Shown here in pieces: positions 36,358 through 43,868 of a stretch of 64,000 nt of DNA. Source of the stretch: Tibeticola sediminis (lineage in GTDB: Bacteria > Pseudomonadota > Gammaproteobacteria > Burkholderiales > Burkholderiaceae_C); the NCBI RefSeq assembly GCF_003843835.1, contig NZ_RKQL01000001.1, forward strand, positions 868,001 to 932,000, read 5' to 3'. Position 1 is the stretch's first letter. Every line of letters begins with the position of its first letter. A program made the position numbers and the translations under genes. The notes under the pieces are model-generated. The model was not told the origin of the DNA and made no database searches. It was given only the letters and a program-made list of their open reading frames with translations.

Positions 36358-36514
36358 GGAACCGCGCGCAAAGTGTGGTGCAAAGCAGACACTCGGGTGG
36401 ATGGAGGTACCCGACCCGATGCCCCCGGCTACCCCTGACCGCCGCCCTCTCCGACGCCTGCTGGAACAGGGACTGACCGCAGCGACCCAAAAAAGTGTCG
36501 GAAACGCAGCCGGT

Positions 36515-37828
36515 TCAGTGGCGCAGCGTGCGCTGCCACAGCAGTTGCGCGTTGTGCTCGCGCCAGGCAAAAAGCGGCAGGTTGGCGCGGCGCTGAGCGG
36601 TGGCAAGTTGCAGCGTCCAGCGCCCCCCGGCCGTGGCGAGCGGCAAGTGCCACCGCAGCGCAACTTGGCTCGTGAGCAGGCGGCGCGGCGCGCCCTCAGC
36701 CAGCAAGGGGCTGTAGCCGGAGGCATCGCCCTGCCATTGCAGCGCGGCGGTCGCCTGCCATGCGGGTGCGGGTTGCCAGGAGAGCTGGGCGCCCAGGCGC
36801 AGCAGGTCGGGCTGCGCGCTGTGGCGGACGATTTCGGCCTCGACCCAGCCGAGCGCCGCCACCGACTGCGCGGACGCGGTGGGCAAGGCATCGCTGCGCG
36901 CCACGACGGCGCGGGCAAGCCAGCCGCGGCGCCCGGTGTTTTCTTCGAACACGCCGACGCCGCAGAGCCAAGCGCTGCCGCCGTTGGCGCCCAGGCCGCA
37001 GCGGTGGGCGAGCTGCAGGCTGCTGCGGCCGCTGCCGTCGAGGCCGTACTGGGCGCCAAGCTGCAGCGCCCAGGGGCTGCCAGCGGGCGCAGGGGCACCC
37101 GGCGCCAGCGGAATGAGCGCGCCGAGCCGCCAGGCTGTGGGCGTGCCGGCGAGGCTGCTGCGGCGAAGCTGGGCGGCCCATTCGGTGCCGTTGGCGGCCT
37201 GGTGGCTGACTTCCGCCGTGGCGAGGCTCGCAGGCTCGGGCCGCTGGTTCAAGGCCGCGACGAGATCGCCGCCGGGCAGGGTGAGGCGGATTTCGCGCGC
37301 GCTGGTGACGGCCAAGGGGTTGCTGCTGCGTCCGAGGCCGAGCTGGACGGTGGTGTGGGCGGGGGCATCCGGTGCCGCGGGCAAAGGGCTCGCGGCAGCG
37401 GTGCGCAACTGGGCGAGGCGCGCGCGCTGGGCCGGGGGGGTGCGGGGGTCGGCTTCGAGTGCGGCGATGAGGGCTTGCGCGGTTTCGATGCGACCACGGT
37501 GCAGCAAGACGAGGGCGAGCTGCACGAGGCTTTCGGCATGCTCGGGGCTGAGCATGAGGGTGCGTTCGAGCAGCAGTTCGGCCTGCACCCAGTCCTGCCG
37601 TTGCAGCGCTTGCTGGGCTTCTTCCCAGGCGGCCTGGGCCTCGGGGCTCAGGGGGCTGCTTGCCTCAGGGGTTGGTGTGGCCGTGGAATGGGGTGGCACC
37701 GGCTCTGGCGTGGGCTGCGCCTGCGCATGGCCCAGGGCGAGCAGAGCGGCCAGCAGGGGCGCAGCGTTACGCAGGCGGCCGAAGTGGCGACTGAAGGGGC
37801 GGCCGCCGGCCCGAGCGCGCCGCTTCAT
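36515..37828 (-). CDS. Secreted TPR protein with C-terminal beta-rich region
   Basis: This 437-residue protein has a basic, hydrophobic signal peptide (residues about 1-38, with NAAPLLAALLALGHAQA before QPTPEP), a proline/threonine-rich linker, and a TPR-like helical segment (WVQAELLLERTLMLSPEHAESLVQLALVLLHRG in the range 65-110). The last 270 residues have alternating hydrophobic strands and aromatic endings (LLWQRTLRH at the end), consistent with an outer-membrane beta barrel of the kind seen in TPR/porin fusions. Start ATG 37828 overlaps the stop of the CHASE2 gene as ATGA. A much longer open frame upstream is a shadow. It closes the FecR-CHASE2 operon. Confidence 0.72.
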   Translation of the reverse strand: MKRRARAGGRPFSRHFGRLRNAAPLLAALLALGHAQAQPTPEPVPPHSTATPTPEASSPLSPEAQAAWEEAQQALQRQDWVQAELLLERTLMLSPEHAESLVQLALVLLHRGRIETAQALIAALEADPRTPPAQRARLAQLRTAAASPLPAAPDAPAHTTVQLGLGRSSNPLAVTSAREIRLTLPGGDLVAALNQRPEPASLATAEVSHQAANGTEWAAQLRRSSLAGTPTAWRLGALIPLAPGAPAPAGSPWALQLGAQYGLDGSGRSSLQLAHRCGLGANGGSAWLCGVGVFEENTGRRGWLARAVVARSDALPTASAQSVAALGWVEAEIVRHSAQPDLLRLGAQLSWQPAPAWQATAALQWQGDASGYSPLLAEGAPRRLLTSQVALRWHLPLATAGGRWTLQLATAQRRANLPLFAWREHNAQLLWQRTLRH

Positions 37829-39819
37829 GGCGTACACCACCAAAGCGGCTGCGCTTCGGGCCGGTCGGGCAACAGGAAGCGGCCGAGCGGGTGCAGGGGC
37901 GGCGCCGAGCCCCCCAGCTCGAGCGCCTGCGCGGCGGCGGGGCCGACGAGGATGGCGACGGCGAGCTCCGGCCCGAGCGCGAGCATGGCGGCGACGTCGT
38001 TGGCCGCTGGCCCGAGCAGCACGCTGCGGCGGCTGCGGGGGCCGCCGACGAGCCCGAGCAGATAGCTGCCGCTTTCGAGCGCGACGTAGGCGGACAAGGG
38101 CCGATCGGGCCGTTCGTTCTGGCGCAGCAGGGGCGTGAGTTCCGCGTACACGGCACGCGCACACGCCAAGGCGGCGTCCACGTCGGCCATGGAACGCCCG
38201 GGCCAGCCGAGGTAGAGCACACCGCCCTGGGCGTGCTCCATGGTGCCGCCGTAGCGCTGCGCCACGGACTGAACCGTGCTGTGCAAGGCATGAATGAGGG
38301 CGAGCGCCTGCAAGCTGTCGACCCGCGCCACCCAGGCGTCGAGCCCGTCGATGCGCAGCGCGAGCAGGCTGCCTTGGCAGGCTTGGCCGAGGCTCTCGCT
38401 GTCGACGGCCTGATGGGCGATGTGGCGCGCGAGCTGCGGCGGGACGAAACTTTCGAGCAGGAGCGCGAGCGCCTGCGCCCGCCGACGCTGCGCCACCCAT
38501 TGCGTGGCGAGCAGGGCCAGCCAGAGGCTGAGGATGGCCGCCGTCGGCGCGGCGAGCGGCAAGGCGAGGCCTGCTTGCAGCCGCGCCCAGGCACCCAGCA
38601 GCGCAGGCAGCGCAAGCGCGAGCAGCGCCGAGCCGATGAGGGCGGCGGCGCCGGGCGCGGGCCGAGCCGGTTCGGGCGCGGCGGACTCGGCCGGGACGGG
38701 CTGCCCCGGCGCCCTCCTCGAGCGGCCGGAACGGTAGGGCAGTTCGACCACGCGCCACCACGGCCCCAGGGCGAGCGCGCCCAACAAGGTGAGTGCCGCG
38801 GCGAGCAGACCCGGATTCGGCAAGGCAACGCCAGGCCAGGCCCCGGGACGGAGCGCCTGCGCGATCAACTCGGCATGAATGCTGACGCCGGGCGCATGCG
38901 GGTGCAGCGGGGTGGGCATGAAGTCGCCGACGCCGACTGCGGTGGCACCAACGAGTGCGATGCGACCTTGGAGCGACGGCAAGGGCGCATCGGGCTGCAG
39001 CAGCAGGCGGGCGCTGAGCGCAGGCCATTGATCGTGCGGGCGGCGGTAGGGAATGCTGAGCTGGCCCTGGGCGTCGAGCGCGAAGCGCCAGCGGCCGCGC
39101 TGCAGCCACTGCGGCGCGTCGAGCCAGCCCTGACCCGGCTCCAAGCGCCAGGGTGAGTCGGCTGGGCTGGCGGCGGCTGCGGCCAGCGCCAGCTGGGGGT
39201 AGCGCAGGAGCGCGCCGGTGGCGGCCGCTGGGCCGCAGACGACGGCGGGCAGGCGGCGCAGCCGGCCGTCGGGGTCGGGCGTGGCGCTGAGGTGGCCGAC
39301 CGCGCGCGGCGCGAGGCTTTCGGCGAGCCCCAGGTAACCGCGCCAAGGGGCGTGCTGGCTGCAGAGCGGCGGCGCGTCGGCGGCGGGCTGCAGGCGGCCC
39401 TGCTGCGGCGGGTCCTGCACGCTGGGGTCGAGCACCAGGGCTTGGCCGAGGACGATGTCGCCGGCGGCAAGCTGGCGCTGCAGTGCGGCGTCGCCCGCAG
39501 CGGGTTCGGGCAGCAGCAGGTCCCAAACCTGCAGCCGCACGCCGAGAGCGCGCAGACGCTCGGCCAACTGAGCCAGCAGCGGCCGCGGCCAGGGCCAGGG
39601 GCCGAGCTCTTGCAGGCTGCGCTCGTCGATGTCGATGAGGATGAGTTCCTCTGGTGCCGAGGCGGGGGTTTGCAGCCGGATGAGCTGGTCTTGCCAGAGG
39701 CGGTCGACTGCGCGGCTGGCGGGCAGTGGCGTGATCCCTGCGGCAAGCGCCAAGGCCAGGGCAAGGAGCGCGAGCGACGCGTAGACGCGCCCGAACCGCG
39801 CGGGCGCGGCAGCGCTCAT
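37825..39819 (-). CDS. CHASE2-domain membrane protein with degenerate class III cyclase domain
   Basis: This 664-residue protein starts with one membrane helix (residues about 13-29), followed by a periplasmic CHASE2 sensor domain (ELILIDIDERSLQELGPWPWPR; later RIALVGATAVGVGDFMPTPLHPHAPGVSIHAELIAQAL), then three membrane helices (about 340-450) and a cytosolic class III nucleotide cyclase-like domain. Both metal-binding aspartates of active cyclases are missing: the segment is ALRIDGLD (Arg489 in the first position) and AQGGVLYLGW (Gly533 in place of the second). It is probably a pseudo-cyclase with a regulatory role. ATGA overlaps tie it to the FecR gene upstream and the TPR gene downstream. 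Confidence 0.85.
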   Translation of the reverse strand: MSAAAPARFGRVYASLALLALALALAAGITPLPASRAVDRLWQDQLIRLQTPASAPEELILIDIDERSLQELGPWPWPRPLLAQLAERLRALGVRLQVWDLLLPEPAAGDAALQRQLAAGDIVLGQALVLDPSVQDPPQQGRLQPAADAPPLCSQHAPWRGYLGLAESLAPRAVGHLSATPDPDGRLRRLPAVVCGPAAATGALLRYPQLALAAAAASPADSPWRLEPGQGWLDAPQWLQRGRWRFALDAQGQLSIPYRRPHDQWPALSARLLLQPDAPLPSLQGRIALVGATAVGVGDFMPTPLHPHAPGVSIHAELIAQALRPGAWPGVALPNPGLLAAALTLLGALALGPWWRVVELPYRSGRSRRAPGQPVPAESAAPEPARPAPGAAALIGSALLALALPALLGAWARLQAGLALPLAAPTAAILSLWLALLATQWVAQRRRAQALALLLESFVPPQLARHIAHQAVDSESLGQACQGSLLALRIDGLDAWVARVDSLQALALIHALHSTVQSVAQRYGGTMEHAQGGVLYLGWPGRSMADVDAALACARAVYAELTPLLRQNERPDRPLSAYVALESGSYLLGLVGGPRSRRSVLLGPAANDVAAMLALGPELAVAILVGPAAAQALELGGSAPPLHPLGRFLLPDRPEAQPLWWCTP

Positions 39820-41135
39820 TTGGCCGTCCAGAGCGTCATGCCCTGGTACAGGCCGGCGGCGGATTGGAGGTTGAAGAAGTAACCGGCCTCGCGCCCGTTG
39901 GCGGTGAGCGCACCGGCGACGCGCTGTTGCGGCCCGACCGAGAGCAGGATGCCGTCGCTGTTGACGCTGCCGCTGGCGGCGAGGGTTTGCGGCGGCTGAC
40001 CGCTGGCGCTGAGCGTCAACTGGGTGGCAAAGCGCATGCGGTCGAAGTCGAGCGAGAGCGCGGGGGCGCTGACCTGCACGGGGCTGGCTTGCGTGGCCTG
40101 GATGAGCAGGGCGTCGGATGCCGCCAGCGCGAAGTCGGCTTGGCCGCGAAGATTGCGGTCCAGGCTGTCCCGCGGATCGTCACGGAAGAGCGCGAATTGG
40201 CCGAGTTCCCCGACCGTGGGATGGCGCCCCGCCGCCGCGGTGGCGTAATCGACCGCCAGCCGCCAGGGCAGATCCGCCGCGCCCGAAAAGCGGCCCCAGA
40301 CGAGATGCTGCGGCAGCGGGACGGCGGGCGTTGCTTCGGGCGCAGCGGCAGGAGAGGACTGAGGCAGTGAAGCGCTGCGATTGCTCTCGAGCGCTGCCAG
40401 CGCAGAGTCATACGGGCCTGCTGCACCGTTGCGGGCCGTGTCTGCGCCCCGCGTGGCGCTGGCGGCCATCAGCCGAATGCCGAAAATCGCTTCGATGTCG
40501 GCCGGAGAGACGCTGCGTCGCTCGATCTGCCCGCCGGGGTGAACGATGAGGTATTGCGCCGCGTTGCCGGCGCTCAAGGTAGCCAGGGGACTGGCCGCAT
40601 CCTCCGCCCCACCCGAGGGGAGCACGACGATCATGCCCTCATGAACATAGGTCTCGACCCCGCTGCTGCCGACCTTGGCCAAGAAGTCGGTGCCGCGCAC
40701 CCCGATGACCGCGATGGGGGTGTTGAGCCGGTACCGTTCGGGCTGCAGATGCGCGCCCTGCCCCGAGATTTGCCGCATGGCGCCACGCACGAGGTCGAGT
40801 TGGATGCGGGTGTCTGCGCCCGAGGGGTCGATGCGGTAGCTGCGGATGACGAGTTCGGTTTCGGGCCGCACCGCAAGCCGCGCCTGGTCGCTGAACACGA
40901 GCATCAGCATGGCGTCCTTGCCGGTGACGATGCGGTCTTGCTCGGCCAGTTCCGTGCCGAGCGCAATGGGCTGGATACGGCCGCGCGCGTCGATGCGTTG
41001 CGCTTCGCCGACGGCGAGCGCCACACGCGCGACCGGCGAGACCAGCGCTGGCGGCTGCGCCCAGGCGTGGGCGTGTAGCGCACCGAGCACGAGGGCGAAC
41101 ATGAGCGAGGTCAGCTGGCGTATCTGGGTCCACAT
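39816..41135 (-). CDS. FecR-domain periplasmic protein
   Basis: This 439-residue protein has a signal peptide (to about residue 26, ending HAHAWAQ) and a FecR domain near residues 60-170 (QDRIVTGKDAMLMLVFSDQARLAVRPETELVI, then RYRLNTPIAVIGVRGTDF and a closing VHEGMIVVLPSGG). Unlike the FecR of iron uptake there is no anti-sigma N-terminus; proteins like this with CHASE2 and TPR partners form a distinct, poorly studied system. The C-terminal half is low complexity followed by a beta-rich part. AGGAG precedes ATG 41135. It is the first gene of its operon and is divergent from the Crp/Fnr gene. Confidence 0.82.
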   Translation of the reverse strand: MWTQIRQLTSLMFALVLGALHAHAWAQPPALVSPVARVALAVGEAQRIDARGRIQPIALGTELAEQDRIVTGKDAMLMLVFSDQARLAVRPETELVIRSYRIDPSGADTRIQLDLVRGAMRQISGQGAHLQPERYRLNTPIAVIGVRGTDFLAKVGSSGVETYVHEGMIVVLPSGGAEDAASPLATLSAGNAAQYLIVHPGGQIERRSVSPADIEAIFGIRLMAASATRGADTARNGAAGPYDSALAALESNRSASLPQSSPAAAPEATPAVPLPQHLVWGRFSGAADLPWRLAVDYATAAAGRHPTVGELGQFALFRDDPRDSLDRNLRGQADFALAASDALLIQATQASPVQVSAPALSLDFDRMRFATQLTLSASGQPPQTLAASGSVNSDGILLSVGPQQRVAGALTANGREAGYFFNLQSAAGLYQGMTLWTAK

Positions 41136-41185
41136 GGGTGGCTCCTGGTCGATCGACGCAAGGCAAAATGCCCGCTGCGTCCGTT

Positions 41186-41198
41186 TGAGACGATCTCA
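41186..41198. promoter_or_regulatory. Candidate operator of the divergent Crp/Fnr regulator (TGAGACGATCTCA)
   Basis: TGAGA and TCTCA form a perfect dyad around CGA, in the 97-base divergent gap between the FecR gene (start 41135) and the Crp/Fnr gene (start 41233). Its position suits control of both directions. It differs from the TGTGA site upstream of the S-layer gene. Confidence 0.6.
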
Positions 41199-41232
41199 TT
41201 TTACGAAGCCCCGCCCGAAGAGAGGAGAGGAT

Positions 41233-41907
41233 TTGCCGGTATCGCCCCTGGTTTTGCAGGCCAGCGCTTTCTTTGCCCAGGCGCCCGAAGCCGCGTTGAG
41301 TTTCGCCGCGAGCCGCATGGAATTGTGGAGCCTGCGGCGCCGCGAGGTTCTGCCGCCCGATGGGAGCGCGTTCACCGGGTTCGGACTGGTGGTTCAGGGG
41401 AGCGTGCAGGCCTTGGAGCGCACCTTGGATGGGCGGGAAGCGCCGTTGGTCTCCGCGTCGGCCGGTGAGGTGCTGGGCTTGGCGCAGTTGTTAGCGGAAC
41501 GCCGCTTGCCGATGCGCTGGGTGGCGAGCCAGGGGCCCGCCACTGTTGCGGTTTTGCAACAGTCCTTGGCCCTGGAACTGCTGCAGATGCCAGAAATGGC
41601 TTGGCGCGCGGCGCGCTGGCTGGCGCAGCAAGTCAACGACATGGCGGCGTGGCAAAAGTTCTTGGCGGTGCACCCGGTGAGCGCGCGGGTCTGCGCGAGC
41701 CTCTTGCATCTGATGGAGCCGGACGGGAGCTTGCGGCTGCCCACGCACGCCGAGTTGGGCTGGCGGCTCAACACGACCCGCGAGACGGTCACCCGCGTGT
41801 TACAGCGGCTGCAGCAAGACGGCGTGGTGCTGCGCGAGGGCGAGCTTTGGCGCGTGCGCCAAGCCGCGGCCTTGAGGCGTTTGGCGCAGGCGGAGAACCC
41901 GACATGA
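41233..41907 (+). CDS. Crp/Fnr-family transcriptional regulator
   Basis: This 224-residue regulator has an N-terminal cyclic-nucleotide-binding-type beta barrel (residues about 20-115; FTGFGLVVQGSVQALER and SAGEVLGLAQLL) and a C-terminal winged helix (RLPTHAELGWRLNTTRETVTRVLQRLQQDGVV). The RxS cAMP-contact motif is not evident and there is no FNR-type cysteine cluster, so the ligand, if any, is unknown. Start is TTG 41233, with AGGAGAGGA just before; no ATG is available before the domain. Its TGA overlaps the acyltransferase ATG as ATGA. Divergent from the FecR-CHASE2 operon, which it likely controls. Confidence 0.8.
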   Translation: MPVSPLVLQASAFFAQAPEAALSFAASRMELWSLRRREVLPPDGSAFTGFGLVVQGSVQALERTLDGREAPLVSASAGEVLGLAQLLAERRLPMRWVASQGPATVAVLQQSLALELLQMPEMAWRAARWLAQQVNDMAAWQKFLAVHPVSARVCASLLHLMEPDGSLRLPTHAELGWRLNTTRETVTRVLQRLQQDGVVLREGELWRVRQAAALRRLAQAENPT

Positions 41908-42944
41908 TCTGGTCGGTCGAGGCCTGGCGTGGCGCGGCGGCGCTGCTGGTGGTTTGGGCGCATTGGGCGGTGCCATTGGGCTTCGAGCCGAACCTTGGCC
42001 GCTATGCCTTCGTGGGCGTGGATTTGTTTTTTGTACTGAGCGGCTTTGTGTTCGCGCCGAGCCTGTGGGGTGGCGTGGGGCCGCTGCTGCCTTATGCCGT
42101 GCGGCGTGCGATGCGGCTGCTGCCGGCGTATTGGGCGGCGCTGGCGGTCTATGTCGCCTTGGCTGCCGCTGCCGGAAAGCCGCTGCTGTACCTGCCGCAG
42201 CATGTGGTGCTGGCGCATCTGCAAAGCCGGGAGATGGCCTTTTACTACAACCCGGCGTTTTGGAGCCTGCCCGCGGAGCTGGAGTACTACGCGCTGCTGC
42301 CGGTCTTGGCCTGGGTGTGCGCGCGCTGGGGGCTGCGGGGGTTCGCCGCGATGCTGGCGGTGGCGATCGCGCTGCGGATCGGTTTGATGAGGGCGGCAGA
42401 CGGGACTGCGCAGAACCTGGCCTATCTTGCGCTGCACCACCTGCCGGGTATGGCGGTGGAGTTCCTGTTGGGCGCATGGGCCTGGCATTGGGGGCGGCAG
42501 GCGGAGCCTGGGGCACGACGGTTCGCAGCCGTGCTGGGCGTGGCGCTGGGCGTGGCCACGGTGCTGTTGTACCCTGTGCTCGAGCGCTGGGCCGGCGGGC
42601 ACGATTGGAAGAATGGTCAGCTCGGCGGCGTGACGGCGGCAGCCTTTGCGCTGTGGCTTGCGGGTACGGCATGGGCCGTTCCCGCAAGCCCCTGGATGCG
42701 CGGGTTGGGATGGTGGTCGGGCCGGCTGAGCTATGGGGTTTATCTGTTGCACATGGCGTGGCTGCCGGTGGCGGTCTTTTTTCAGAAAGTTTTGGGAGCT
42801 TGGCCAGCGCTATTGCTGGGTTTGGTGCTCCTGTTTTTGAGTGCTGAGGGGCTGCATCGGGCGGTCGAGGCGCCGGCTCGTCGCTGGGGCCGACGGTGGG
42901 CGCAGCGGCGCGCGGCTCAAAAGACGTCGGTATCGCCCGGCTGA
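41904..42944 (+). CDS. Acyltransferase 3 family membrane protein
   Basis: This 346-residue integral membrane protein begins with SVEAWRGAAALLVVWAHW, the conserved first helix with Arg and His of the acyltransferase 3 (OafA/NolL) family, then FVGVDLFFVLSGFVFAP and about nine further helices. Such proteins O-acetylate or O-acylate polysaccharides or lipids. The ATGA overlap with the Crp/Fnr gene is unusual, yet it faces the polysaccharide cluster; its last 28 bases overlap the 3' end of the GNAT gene on the other strand. The C-terminus is basic. Confidence 0.85.
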   Translation: MIWSVEAWRGAAALLVVWAHWAVPLGFEPNLGRYAFVGVDLFFVLSGFVFAPSLWGGVGPLLPYAVRRAMRLLPAYWAALAVYVALAAAAGKPLLYLPQHVVLAHLQSREMAFYYNPAFWSLPAELEYYALLPVLAWVCARWGLRGFAAMLAVAIALRIGLMRAADGTAQNLAYLALHHLPGMAVEFLLGAWAWHWGRQAEPGARRFAAVLGVALGVATVLLYPVLERWAGGHDWKNGQLGGVTAAAFALWLAGTAWAVPASPWMRGLGWWSGRLSYGVYLLHMAWLPVAVFFQKVLGAWPALLLGLVLLFLSAEGLHRAVEAPARRWGRRWAQRRAAQKTSVSPG

Positions 42945-43867
42945 AACCGGGGCAGCGGCCAGTCGGGGTGGAAACGTCCTGTGCCGCTGATCTCCACCGC
43001 GATGATCGGAGTCGCGACCATCGGAAAATCCCCCGGCAGCCAGCAGCACCAGCCGCCGGTTCGGCTGGCCGCAGCCAAAGCGGCCAGTGCCTGCCGCAGC
43101 GGAAGGTCTGCGGGCAGACTGGCGTCGATCACCTCAGGTGAGCCGGCTTCGCGCGTGACCAGCCAGCCCTGGGGCGATGCCCAGGTGCGGCGCAGCAGCC
43201 AAAGGCGGTAGCGCTGCGTGGGATGACGAGCGTAGCGCCAATCGAGGTAGGCGGCGGTTTTGAGCAGGCCGATGCCGGCAACCGATGGCGCCGCGGCGCG
43301 GCGCCAGAACGCGGCCAAACCTGGATCGCGCAAAGTAGACCACGGCACGGCCTGCGCACGCCAACCCTGGGTGGCGCGCCAGCGCGCGAGCAGCCCGCGC
43401 GGAGGGTCGCCGCCTTGCTGCGCCGCACAGGTGTAGAGCCGCCGGTAGAGACCCATGCGCTCCCCCAGACGCGCGGGGCGTATGCCCGGGAAGCCGTAAA
43501 TAAACATCGGCCACGATGCAGGGCCGAGGTGCTGGAGCGTGTCATCGAGCGCACGCATGAGCTTGCGGTAGAGGTTGCCCGGGCCCAAATCGCCACGCAC
43601 CTGGGGATGCACCATGACGTCGCAAACTTGAACCCAGCGCAGGGATTGGTCGCCCCAACGGCCCTCGAACATCTGCGCGCCCACATGCGCCACCAACTGG
43701 CCGTTCGAACCCACGCCGACCAGATTGGTCGATGCGAGGACGGGAGCCTCGGCAAACTTCCAGAGCCACTCGCCCGGGCTGCGGGGTTGGCCAAAGACCG
43801 CATGGAAAAGAGAGCACCCAGACTCAATGTCATGAAGGGCCATGGGCCGTATATCCACTGCTTTCAT
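42917..43867 (-). CDS. GNAT-family N-acetyltransferase-like protein
   Basis: This 316-residue protein begins IRPMALHDIESGCSLFHAVFG and has the GNAT acetyl-CoA strand and loop region (VCDVMVHPQVRGDLGPGNLYRKLM), a known layout of GNAT proteins found in polysaccharide clusters (Acetyltransf_9-like). The C-terminal 130 residues (DWRYARHP, then WLVTREAG) form a second, weaker domain. Start ATG 43867 lies 1 base after the stop of the upstream gene, so the pair is coupled. It may acetylate an amino sugar; no precise substrate can be read from sequence. Confidence 0.68.
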   Translation of the reverse strand: MKAVDIRPMALHDIESGCSLFHAVFGQPRSPGEWLWKFAEAPVLASTNLVGVGSNGQLVAHVGAQMFEGRWGDQSLRWVQVCDVMVHPQVRGDLGPGNLYRKLMRALDDTLQHLGPASWPMFIYGFPGIRPARLGERMGLYRRLYTCAAQQGGDPPRGLLARWRATQGWRAQAVPWSTLRDPGLAAFWRRAAAPSVAGIGLLKTAAYLDWRYARHPTQRYRLWLLRRTWASPQGWLVTREAGSPEVIDASLPADLPLRQALAALAAASRTGGWCCWLPGDFPMVATPIIAVEISGTGRFHPDWPLPRFQPGDTDVF

Positions 43868-43868
43868 T

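Noticed and set aside
37829-39526. Upstream half of a 1003-codon minus-strand open frame continuous with the TPR gene
   Set aside because: It is Arg/Ala/Pro-rich without domains and lies over the CHASE2 gene, whose frame has clear homology. The TPR gene starts at 37828 with an ATGA overlap.
37825-39819. Active adenylate cyclase feeding the CRP site at 36342
   Set aside because: Both metal-binding aspartates are absent, so cyclase activity is unlikely.
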